A stretch of 64,000 nt of DNA from Microbacterium sp. HD4P20 (GTDB taxonomy: Bacteria; Actinomycetota; Actinomycetes; Actinomycetales; Microbacteriaceae): contig NZ_JAHZQZ020000019.1 in the NCBI RefSeq assembly GCF_019449275.2, positions 1 through 64,000 on the forward strand, given 5' to 3'. Positions 14,138-22,422 of the stretch are shown here, one piece after another. The stretch's first letter is position 1. Each line of letters begins with the position of its first letter. The notes under the pieces are model-generated. The model was given only the letters and a program-made list of their open reading frames with translations, made no database searches and was not told the origin of the DNA. The position numbers were made by a program, and so were the translations under genes.

Positions 14138-16633
14138 ATGCCCATCCGGCAGATCCTCCTCATCGGCCACACCCACCACGACGTCGGCTACACCAACAGT
14201 CCGCGCCTGATCGACCGGATGCACAGCAGCATCGTCGACCGGGTGCTCGAGATCGCCGGCGAGCTGCCGACGACCGGTCCCGACGGCTTCCGCTGGACCT
14301 TCGAGGTCGCCCGGCCGGTGCTGGCGTTCCTCAGACGCGCGCGCCCAGAGCAGATCGAGCGCCTCGCCGAGCTCACGCGCAGCGGCGCCCTGTCGGTCAC
14401 CGGCGGCTACCTCAACATGACGCAGCTGCCGAGTACGTTCGAGTTCGACGCGGCATACGAGCACCTCGCGCAGATCCGGGGAGCGGGCATCGACGTGCGC
14501 ACGCAGCAGCACGGCGACGTCAACGGCATCGCGTGGGGCGTCGTCGATCAGATGCGCGACGCGGGGCTCAGTCGTCTCGTGATGGCGCTCAACCCCGACC
14601 ACGGGCGGGCGCCCTTCACTCAACCGAGCGGCTTCTGGTGGGAGGGACCGTCGGGCCGTCGGATCTTCGTGTGGCTGTCGACGCACTACGGCTTCGGTGA
14701 GGAGTGGGGCATCGTCGACGGCGATGCCCAGCTCGCCGAGGAGCGCATCTCGCAGTTCGTCGACGAGCTGGAGCACCGTTCCGACTATCCGTGGAGCACT
14801 GCCGTCGTCCACGCCGGTAACGACAACCGGTGGCCGACTCCGCTCTTCCTCGATATCGTGCGCCACTGGAACGAGCGGCATCCGGAACGGCCGATGCGCA
14901 CCGCGACGATCGACGAGGCGCTGGACCAACTCGAGGCCGAGGCCGAGGGGTTCGATCTGCCGACGGTGCGGGGCGAGTGGGCGGACTGGTGGTCGCACGG
15001 CCACGGGTCGACGGCGCGCGAAGTCGCGGTGTACCGAGAGGCGCGCACGTTCGCCCGGGCCGCGCAGAGCACACTGTCGCTGGCGGCGCTCGCGGGGTCA
15101 CGGCACGAAGCCGGGTTCGACGTGCTCGGGTATCGCCGGGGGCCTGTGCGGCTGCGCTCCGATGCCGAGATCGCCGAGACGCTCGAGCACGTCGACGAGC
15201 AGCTGCTGCTGTACGGAGAGCACACGTGGGGCAGCTGGGAGACGTACTCCAAGCCGCACTCGACGTTCACCCACTCGCATCACAACGCCAAGTCCGCGTT
15301 CGCGTACGACGCATTCGACCACGCGCGAGACCTCGCCATCGAGGGCTGGTTCCGTTACGCGTACGCGCAGGGCGAGGATCAGGATGCCGCCGCCATCGGG
15401 GCGACCGACGGCGGGGCGGTCGTCGTGGTCAATCCCACCGAGTCCGCGCGCCGCGAGCTCGTCGACGTCGAGGTCGCCGGCACCCGGCGTGCGCGCGCAC
15501 TGGCCGACGTCGGCCCGTTCGGCATCATCGCTCTGCCCGTGCCCGTGCCCGTGCCCGAGCCACTGGTGTTCGAGGACGCCACCGGGCCGATCGTCGCGGG
15601 GCGGTATCGCGTGAGCGTCGACGCCTCGCGTGGCGGCGTCGTCTCGCTCGTCGACGAGAACGACGGCCGCGAGCTCGTGGACGCCACGGCCGAGGTGCCC
15701 CTCGGCGCCGTCGTCGACGAGGTGGTGGAGGCCGGGTCGCAGCATCCCATGATCACGACGTCGCCCAAGCTCTTCCACCCCGACCATCCGGGTCCGCGGT
15801 TCGAGCGCGTCGTGGCCCGCGGCACCGCGCCGGTGCGCGTCGCCCGTGGCGGCGGAGTGACCGAGATCCGGTGGGAGACCTCGGCACCCGGCATCCCGAA
15901 CGTGATCTCGACGCTCGTGATCGCCGATGACTCCGTCGATCGCCCCGCCGACATCGTCCTCGAGGTGCACATCTCGAAGCCCGAGCGGTTCGGGCCCGAG
16001 AGTGTGTTCGTGTCGTTCCCGTTCGCGGTCGTCGAGCCGGAGTTCCTGCTCGAGACGGCGGGCGCGGTGTTCGCCGCCGACAGGGAGCAGCTGCCCGACA
16101 CCAGCAAGGACTGGTACTCGATCCAGCACGCGGTGGGTGTCGCCGGGCGCGACCGGGGGGTGCTGTGGGGATCCTCCGACGCCCCTCTCGTGCAGCTGGG
16201 TGGCTACCACACCGGCCAGTGGGCGGCCGAACTCGCCGCGCCGTGTGGCCACGTGCACAGCTGGCTCATGAACAACCTGCACTTCACGAACTTCCCGGCG
16301 CGGCAGGAGGTCACGCGTCGATTCCGCTACCGGTTCCGGCCGGTCACGGCGGTCGGCGCCGAAGACGTGCGCCGCTATGGCCGCGATCTGCTCGAGCCGT
16401 TGCAGGCGCGCCACTCCGCGACGGTCCCGGTGATGCCGCCCAGCGCTCCCGTGCAGGTCGAGCCCGCTGACGCGGTGCTCGTGGAGCTGCGTCCGGTGGC
16501 CGACGGCGTGCGTGCGCGGATGCGCAACATCTCGGCGGAGGCGGTGACGGCGCGCATCACCCACGGCGACGAGACCCGGGCGGTGGAGGTGCCGGCCGCG
16601 GGCGTGGCCGACGTCGTCCTCGACCCGCGCTGA
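14138..16633 (+). CDS. GH38-type glycoside hydrolase (alpha-mannosidase-like)
   Basis: The start is the ATG at 14138, preceded by AAGGAA; the frame is open further upstream without family character. The 831-residue protein begins RQILLIGHTHHDVGYT, the GH38 metal-binding H-x-H-x-D-x-G signature in variant form (His11/His13/Asp15). QQHGDVNGIAWGVVDQM follows, where Asp127 aligns with the GH38 nucleophile. Further motifs are VVHAGNDNRWPTP and HTWGSWETYSKPHS. The C-terminal half is beta-rich as in GH38 enzymes. There is no signal peptide, so it acts in the cytoplasm on material brought in by the adjacent importer. The exact linkage is uncertain, since this GH38-like group is mostly uncharacterised. 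Confidence 0.83.
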   Translation: MPIRQILLIGHTHHDVGYTNSPRLIDRMHSSIVDRVLEIAGELPTTGPDGFRWTFEVARPVLAFLRRARPEQIERLAELTRSGALSVTGGYLNMTQLPSTFEFDAAYEHLAQIRGAGIDVRTQQHGDVNGIAWGVVDQMRDAGLSRLVMALNPDHGRAPFTQPSGFWWEGPSGRRIFVWLSTHYGFGEEWGIVDGDAQLAEERISQFVDELEHRSDYPWSTAVVHAGNDNRWPTPLFLDIVRHWNERHPERPMRTATIDEALDQLEAEAEGFDLPTVRGEWADWWSHGHGSTAREVAVYREARTFARAAQSTLSLAALAGSRHEAGFDVLGYRRGPVRLRSDAEIAETLEHVDEQLLLYGEHTWGSWETYSKPHSTFTHSHHNAKSAFAYDAFDHARDLAIEGWFRYAYAQGEDQDAAAIGATDGGAVVVVNPTESARRELVDVEVAGTRRARALADVGPFGIIALPVPVPVPEPLVFEDATGPIVAGRYRVSVDASRGGVVSLVDENDGRELVDATAEVPLGAVVDEVVEAGSQHPMITTSPKLFHPDHPGPRFERVVARGTAPVRVARGGGVTEIRWETSAPGIPNVISTLVIADDSVDRPADIVLEVHISKPERFGPESVFVSFPFAVVEPEFLLETAGAVFAADREQLPDTSKDWYSIQHAVGVAGRDRGVLWGSSDAPLVQLGGYHTGQWAAELAAPCGHVHSWLMNNLHFTNFPARQEVTRRFRYRFRPVTAVGAEDVRRYGRDLLEPLQARHSATVPVMPPSAPVQVEPADAVLVELRPVADGVRARMRNISAEAVTARITHGDETRAVEVPAAGVADVVLDPR

Positions 16634-16793
16634 GGCGGCGCTGTGTCTGCTGCCGTGGCAGGCGGAGCCCAGCGACGATCGAGGGGACGGATGCCTCGGC
16701 TCGCGGTGTCCCGCATCTCCCGGTGGACAGCACGTCGGCCATGCACCGCGGCGCAGATTGTGGGGCGCTGGGCACCACCCCTAGGATCGCGAC

Positions 16794-19037
16794 ATGGCGG
16801 AGACCCTCCGCGAGTCGGACCGCGGGGAGCCCGGCTTGCAGGCGCTGCTGCTCGGCAGCAAGATCCAGACCCCTCCACGACGCAACGGTTCCGTCAGCAG
16901 GCGACAGCTCATCGAGCGCGCACGCACGAGCCCGGCCCGCGTCGTGGCGGTGACCGCGCCTGCCGGCTACGGCAAGTCGACGCTGCTGGCCGAATGGGCC
17001 GCCACCGACACGCGGAACGTCGCATGGGTTTCTCTCGACCGCTCCGACGACGACCCGGCATCGTTCCTTTCGGTGATCGCGGCGGCCTCTGTCTCGCTCG
17101 CTCCCTCGGTCGACGCGGTCATGGCCGACATGCGCGGGGTCGGCGCATCCGCGCTCGGCCGCTCCGCGCCTCTGCTCGCCGGCGCGCTCGCCGCAGCACC
17201 GCAGAGCTTCGTCCTCTTCATCGACGACCTTCACTGGGCCGATTCGCCCGGCTGTCAGGATGCGCTGGAAGTGCTCCTCACGCGGCTGCCCGAAGGGTCG
17301 CAGGTCGTCCTCGCAGGTCGTCGCGAGCTGCCGCTCGTCGCACGCCTCCGCGTCGCCGGCGACGCGGAGGAGATCACGGTGGCGGATCTGTCGCTGGATC
17401 GGGCCGGCGCCCGGACGATCTTCGACGAGGCCGGCGCCGTGGATGTCGGCGACGCCGACCTCCAGTCCATCGTCGAGCGGTGCGAGGGGTGGCCGACCGG
17501 GCTCTTCCTGTGCGCACTGGTCGCACGAAGCGGCGGGGACGCGGCATCGGTCACGGGCGACGATCGGTATCTCGCCGACTATCTCTACCGCGAGTGCGTC
17601 ATGCGGCTGCCTGAAGACATGCAGGAGTTCCTGCGTCGCGCCGCCGTGCTCGAGCAGCTCTCGGCGCCGTCGTGCAACGCGGTGCTCGGCATCGAGGACT
17701 CCCGAGCCCGCCTGCGCGAGATCGAAGCCGCCAACCTCTTCCTCGTCGCCGTCGACCGGCGCCGCAGCTGGTATCGCCTCCACGCGTTGTTCCAGGAGTT
17801 CCTCCTCACCGACCTCGAGCGCGCCGAGGGCGCAGCCGCCGTGGCAGAACTGCACCGGCGCGCCGCCGACTGGCACGACGCCAACGATGCCCCTGCGCAG
17901 GCCGTGGAGCATCTGCTGCACGCCGGAGAGTTCGAGCGTGCCGCGGACCGGATCGCGGACCTCAGCCTGCCGATGTATCAGATGGGTGAAGTCGGAACGA
18001 TCACGCGGTGGCTGTCGGCGCTGGGTGACGACCTCGTACTCGCCCACCCGTCACTGCTGGTGATCGTGACGTGGACCGCGGTCCTCCTGGGCGACGTCCC
18101 GGCGGGGGAGCGCTGGGCGCGGAGCCTCAACGCCTTCGATATCGGCTCGCTTCCCGAGGAGTATCGGGTGCCGTTCGAATCGGCGCGGGCCATGGTCCGG
18201 GCCGCGATGTGCGAACAGGGCCATGCGCAGGTGGTGGCCGACGCCGCGTTCGCCGTCCGCCATGAACCGGTGACGAGCCCGTGGCGCGACCAGGCGCTCC
18301 ACCTGTGGGGTGAAGCGTGCCTCCTCGTCGACGACACCGCCGCGGCGAAGACGGCGTTCGAAGAGGCGATCGACGTCGCGACCATCATGGGCAACTCCGA
18401 CACTCTCATCCTGAGTGAGCCCGAACTGGCGCTCCTCGCGATCGAGTCGGGTCAGTGGGCGACCGCCGCAGAGCACGCCGATCGCGGCGTCGCCGTGATC
18501 GATGAGAGTCACATGGACGGCTACCCCACCACGACCCTCGCACTCGCCGTCGCGGCCCGGGTGGCCTTCCACGCCGGCGATCGCGAGCGCGGCGGCGGGC
18601 TGCTCGCGCGCGCGATGCGATCTCGCGTCGGCTGCACGCATCTCCTTTCGCACCTGTCGATCCGGGCGCGCATCCAGCTCGCCGTGGCGCATGTGGCCGT
18701 CGGTGACCGGTCGGCGGCGCGGCATCTCGTTCGAGAGATCGACGATCTGGTGCGCAGGCGTCCGGACGTGGGCGTGGTGACCGCCCAGGTACAGGAGTTG
18801 CGCGCGGCCCTCGATGCCGAGCCGGCTGCCGGCGGCTCCGTTCCGCTGACCCCGGCCGAGCTCAGGCTGCTGCCCTACCTGCAGACGCACCTGACGATCG
18901 CCGAGATCGGTCAGCGCCTGTTCATCTCCCGCAACACCGTGAGCTCGGAGGTCGGGTCCATCTACCGCAAGCTCGCCGTGACCACCCGCAACGGCGCGGT
19001 CGAGCGTGCGAGGGCACTCGGGCTGCTGGGCGAGTGA
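16794..19037 (+). CDS. MalT-like large ATP-binding LuxR-family regulator
   Basis: The 747-residue protein has the LAL/MalT architecture. An N-terminal STAND NTPase carries Walker A TAPAGYGKSTLL (about residues 54-65) and Walker B QSFVLFIDDLHWAD. A long helical TPR-like sensor region follows, and the LuxR-type helix-turn-helix is at the end (LTPAELRLLPYLQTHLTIAEIGQRLFISRNTVSSEVGSIYRKL, about 682-724). Such proteins bind a ligand and ATP, oligomerise and activate transcription. It lies between the GH38 sugar locus and the sulfatase, on the same strand as both, so it could control either. The 160-base gap in front of it holds nothing I recognise. Confidence 0.92.
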   Translation: MAETLRESDRGEPGLQALLLGSKIQTPPRRNGSVSRRQLIERARTSPARVVAVTAPAGYGKSTLLAEWAATDTRNVAWVSLDRSDDDPASFLSVIAAASVSLAPSVDAVMADMRGVGASALGRSAPLLAGALAAAPQSFVLFIDDLHWADSPGCQDALEVLLTRLPEGSQVVLAGRRELPLVARLRVAGDAEEITVADLSLDRAGARTIFDEAGAVDVGDADLQSIVERCEGWPTGLFLCALVARSGGDAASVTGDDRYLADYLYRECVMRLPEDMQEFLRRAAVLEQLSAPSCNAVLGIEDSRARLREIEAANLFLVAVDRRRSWYRLHALFQEFLLTDLERAEGAAAVAELHRRAADWHDANDAPAQAVEHLLHAGEFERAADRIADLSLPMYQMGEVGTITRWLSALGDDLVLAHPSLLVIVTWTAVLLGDVPAGERWARSLNAFDIGSLPEEYRVPFESARAMVRAAMCEQGHAQVVADAAFAVRHEPVTSPWRDQALHLWGEACLLVDDTAAAKTAFEEAIDVATIMGNSDTLILSEPELALLAIESGQWATAAEHADRGVAVIDESHMDGYPTTTLALAVAARVAFHAGDRERGGGLLARAMRSRVGCTHLLSHLSIRARIQLAVAHVAVGDRSAARHLVREIDDLVRRRPDVGVVTAQVQELRAALDAEPAAGGSVPLTPAELRLLPYLQTHLTIAEIGQRLFISRNTVSSEVGSIYRKLAVTTRNGAVERARALGLLGE

Positions 19038-19062
19038 GCCCGCCGTCGCGAACCTCTCGGCC

Positions 19063-19383
19063 TCAAGCATCCGGGATCAGGTCGTCGGCATGGCCGAGGG
19101 CCGCGGCGATCCGCGGTGCCGCGGCCACCGTGCGCGGCAGCCCGACCAGCTCGACCATGCCGTCGAGCACCGCCACGATCTCGCGCAGTGACACACCCGC
19201 CGAAACGGCGTCCTCGACGGCGGACCGCATGGATGCGGCCGGCGCCGCGGCCGCGATGAGCGCCCCGATGCGGACCAGCGCCGCGGTGCGCGGATCGAGC
19301 GCGTCGTGCCAGAGGGCCCCGGCATCCGCCGCGAGCTCCGGTGCGTCGACGCAGTAGAGCCGGAGCCGGTCGATGTCGTCCAC
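19063..19383 (-). CDS. Carboxymuconolactone decarboxylase (AhpD-like) family protein
   Basis: The 106-residue product starts at a GTG at 19383 with the strong Shine-Dalgarno GAGGAGG. It contains DPRTAALVRIGALIAAAAP and SAVEDAVSAGVSLREIVAVLDGMVELVGLPRTVAAAPRI, the helical CMD fold. The redox C-x-x-C of true AhpD proteins is absent, so peroxidase activity is unlikely. Its function is unknown, and it could be a decarboxylase-like or structural homologue. It diverges from the arylsulfatase gene and ends 25 bases from the convergent regulator gene. The open frame further upstream antisense to the sulfatase is not coding. Confidence 0.8.
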   Translation of the reverse strand: MDDIDRLRLYCVDAPELAADAGALWHDALDPRTAALVRIGALIAAAAPAASMRSAVEDAVSAGVSLREIVAVLDGMVELVGLPRTVAAAPRIAAALGHADDLIPDA

Positions 19384-19581
19384 CGCTGCCTCCTCTTCGA
19401 CTCTGCTCGCGTGCCGTCCAGTCCACAGCCCCCGGTGTGTGTGCGCACCATGCAGATCGCATGATCCGGCGGCTCGCTTCACGTATTTCAGATGATGCGA
19501 TGCGTGCCGGGCCGTCGCTAGGGTTGCGACCAGACGGCGAGCCGGCTGACCGGCGACTGCCCGGCGACGAAGGGGAACGAC

Positions 19582-21936
19582 ATGACGGATGACGCGCGCA
19601 CCTCGATCGTGGGGGCACCGCTCCCGCCCGCCAGGACGCTCCCCTTTCCACCCAAGGCCTCGGGCAGCATCGCGGGCCGGACTCTCGCCGAATCGACGTA
19701 CTCGCCTCTGCCCCCGCAGAGTCACCTCGGTGAGGACGCCCCCAACATCCTCGTCATCCTCATCGATGACGCCGGTCCGGCGCTGCCGGCACCGCTCGGC
19801 GGGGCGGTCAACACCCCCACGCTCGGCCGTATCCGCGAAGAAGGCATCGGGTTCAACCGGTTCCACACCACGGCGATGTGCTCGCCGACGCGAGCGGCGC
19901 TGCTGACCGGTCGCAACCACCACCGGGTCGGGAACGGCCAGATCGCGGAGCTCGCCAACGATTGGGACGGGTACTCGGGACATATCCCGAAGAGCAGTGC
20001 CACGGTCGCGGAGGTGCTGCGCAACTACGGCTACTCGACGGGCGCGTGGGGCAAGTGGCACAACACTCCTGCAGAGGAGACGACGGTGGCCGGTCCGTTC
20101 GACCGGTGGCCGACCGGCTACGGCTTCGAGTACTTCTACGGCTTCCTCGCGGGCGAGGCGTCGCAGTACGAACCCAACCTCGTGCGCAACACGACGAGCG
20201 TGCTCCCGCCCAAGACGCCCGAAGAGGGCTACCACCTGAGCGAGGACATCGCCGACGACGCGATCGGGTGGCTGCGCAACCACAAGGCGCTCTCGCCCGA
20301 CAAGCCGTTCTTCATGTACTGGGCCACCGGCGCCATCCACGGGCCGCACCACATCATGAAGGAGTGGTCCGACAAGTACAAGGGCGCCTTCGACGACGGC
20401 TGGGACGTCTATCGGGAGCGCGCGCTGGAGGGCGCGAAAGCGGCGGGCTGGGTTCCCGACAGCGCCGTGCTGACGCCGCGACCTGACAACCTGCAGGGCT
20501 GGGACGACATCCCCGACGACCAGAAGCCGTTCCAAGCCCGGCTCATGGAGGTGTGCGCCGGCTTCGGCGAGCACGCGGACGTGCAGGCGGGGCGTCTCGT
20601 CGACACCCTGGAAGAGCTGGGCTACGCCGACAACACGCTCGTCGTCTACATCTGGGGCGACAACGGCTCATCGGGCGAGGGTCAGAACGGCACGATCAGC
20701 GAGCTGCTCGCTCAGAACATGATCCCCACCACGATCGAGCAGCACTTGGCGGCCCTCGAGGAGCTCGGCGGGCTCGACGCGCTGGGCACCCCCGCGACCG
20801 ACAACCAGTACCACGCCGGGTGGGCGTGGGCGGGCTCGACGCCGTACCAGGGCATGAAGCTCATGGCCTCCCACCTGGGCGGGACGCGCAACCCGATGTT
20901 CATGCGCTGGCCGGAGCGCATCGCGCCCGAAATGAAACCACGCACGCAGTTCCACCATGTCATCGACCTCGTGCCGACGATCTACGAGGTGCTCGGGATC
21001 TCGCACCCCGAGAGCGTGAACGGCATCCACCAGGATCCGATCGACGGTACGAGCCTCGCGTATGCGGTGGACGATCCGTCCGCCGAGGGACGTCACCGCA
21101 CGCAGTACTTCGAGATCATGGCGAGCCGCTCGATCTACTCGGACGGCTGGATCGCCTCGTCGACCGGGCCTCGCCTCCCCTGGGTGCCCGGGGCGCCTCC
21201 CGGCATCGCAACGTGGACGCCCGACCACGACGTGTGGGAGCTCTACCACCTCGACGAGGACTGGAGCCAGGCGCATGACCTCGCAGCCGAGAATCCGCAG
21301 AAGCTCGCCGACCTGAAGGAACTCTTCGCGATCGAAGCCGCCAAGAACGAGGTGCTCCCGGTCGGCGCGGGGCTGTGGGTGCCCGTCTATCACCCGGAGT
21401 ACCGCATCGCGGTGCCGTACACGCAGTGGGAGATGGGCGGCGACACCGTGCGCGTACCCGAGTTCTGCGCGCCCGCTCTGGGGAACAAGCCCAACGTCGT
21501 GACGATCAACGCCACCGTGCCCGAGAACGCGAACGGCGTGCTCTACAAGCTCGGCGGGGCCGGCGGCGGCCTGACCTGCTTCATCGTCGACGGGGTGCTC
21601 ACATACGAGTACAACCTGTTCCTCGTGCAGCGCACCACGATCGCGGCATCCGAACCATTGCGCGCGGGCGACGCGACGATCGAGGTCGAGACCGCCTATG
21701 TCGAGCCCCGGCCCGGCGGGCCGCTCAGCGTGACGCTGCGCGTCAACGGGAAGGAGGTCGGCTCGGGGGTCGTCCCCGTGAGCGCGCCGCTGCTGTTCTC
21801 GGCCAACGACTGCCTCGACATCGGCCGGGCCTACGGCGGCGCCGTCTCGCGTGCGTACGTCGACAAGATGCCGTTCGCGTTCGAGGGCGACATCTCGAAG
21901 GTGCACATCGCCTACGCGATGCCGCAGGGGGCGTGA
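19582..21936 (+). CDS. Arylsulfatase (type I, formylglycine-dependent)
   Basis: The 784-residue protein is close to the length of mycobacterial AtsA-type arylsulfatases. It has PNILVILIDDAG with metal-binding aspartates and the sulfatase signature CSPTRAALLTGR, whose Cys100 would be converted to formylglycine. It also has GKWHN, IHGPHH and VYIWGDNGSSGEG, which supply further active-site residues. The beta-rich C-terminal third is normal for the family. It hydrolyses sulfate esters; the natural substrate is unknown. No formylglycine-generating enzyme is in the window, so maturation depends on a distant gene. No signal peptide is visible. Confidence 0.93.
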   Translation: MTDDARTSIVGAPLPPARTLPFPPKASGSIAGRTLAESTYSPLPPQSHLGEDAPNILVILIDDAGPALPAPLGGAVNTPTLGRIREEGIGFNRFHTTAMCSPTRAALLTGRNHHRVGNGQIAELANDWDGYSGHIPKSSATVAEVLRNYGYSTGAWGKWHNTPAEETTVAGPFDRWPTGYGFEYFYGFLAGEASQYEPNLVRNTTSVLPPKTPEEGYHLSEDIADDAIGWLRNHKALSPDKPFFMYWATGAIHGPHHIMKEWSDKYKGAFDDGWDVYRERALEGAKAAGWVPDSAVLTPRPDNLQGWDDIPDDQKPFQARLMEVCAGFGEHADVQAGRLVDTLEELGYADNTLVVYIWGDNGSSGEGQNGTISELLAQNMIPTTIEQHLAALEELGGLDALGTPATDNQYHAGWAWAGSTPYQGMKLMASHLGGTRNPMFMRWPERIAPEMKPRTQFHHVIDLVPTIYEVLGISHPESVNGIHQDPIDGTSLAYAVDDPSAEGRHRTQYFEIMASRSIYSDGWIASSTGPRLPWVPGAPPGIATWTPDHDVWELYHLDEDWSQAHDLAAENPQKLADLKELFAIEAAKNEVLPVGAGLWVPVYHPEYRIAVPYTQWEMGGDTVRVPEFCAPALGNKPNVVTINATVPENANGVLYKLGGAGGGLTCFIVDGVLTYEYNLFLVQRTTIAASEPLRAGDATIEVETAYVEPRPGGPLSVTLRVNGKEVGSGVVPVSAPLLFSANDCLDIGRAYGGAVSRAYVDKMPFAFEGDISKVHIAYAMPQGA

Positions 21937-22017
21937 CGGCGCAGGTTCAGCCGAAGGCGCCGAGGGATCGATGCCGCAAGGCAGATCGTCCTACACGGGA
22001 GCGAGCTTGCAAGCCAT

Positions 22018-22359
22018 TCAGATGACGTCTGTCGTGGTGTCGGTCCAGGTCGGCTGGTCGGGCCACTCGTCGGCGATGACGGCGTGCGGCGTCAAGGCGC
22101 GGATCTTCGCCTCGAGATCTTCCACGGCCCCGGGGACCACCAGATCGGCGGGCTCCGTGTCGACATCCTGCGCCATGATCTGACTGGCCGGTCCGACGAG
22201 GACCAGCACCTTCGACTCTTCGCCGTTCTCCCCGAGAGCGGGAACCACGATCGTCTCGGCCTGCCCTACCCCGGCCAGCGCTTCGCTGTACCGCAGCAAC
22301 GCCGCAGCGATGGCGTCGCCTGTCAGAAAGTCGCTTCCCGCATAGATGACCCGTTTCAC
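22018..22359 (-). CDS. Conserved hypothetical small protein (113 aa)
   Basis: I do not recognise a named family. The protein begins MKRVIYAGSDFLTGDAIAAALLRYSEALAGVGQAETIVVPALG, a strand-helix-strand start compatible with a small alpha/beta fold, and is acidic overall. The repeated small-residue and valine pattern (SKVLVLVGPASQIMAQ) supports a real, folded protein. The codon pattern matches its neighbours. It lies between the convergent arylsulfatase gene and helR, 63 bases downstream of helR on the same strand. Confidence 0.65.
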   Translation of the reverse strand: MKRVIYAGSDFLTGDAIAAALLRYSEALAGVGQAETIVVPALGENGEESKVLVLVGPASQIMAQDVDTEPADLVVPGAVEDLEAKIRALTPHAVIADEWPDQPTWTDTTTDVI

Positions 22360-22422
22360 AGGTACAGGTCTACGCCCTCCCGGCGCGATCCGACTTGGGG
22401 TTGTCTCCTCGCCGCGGACGCG

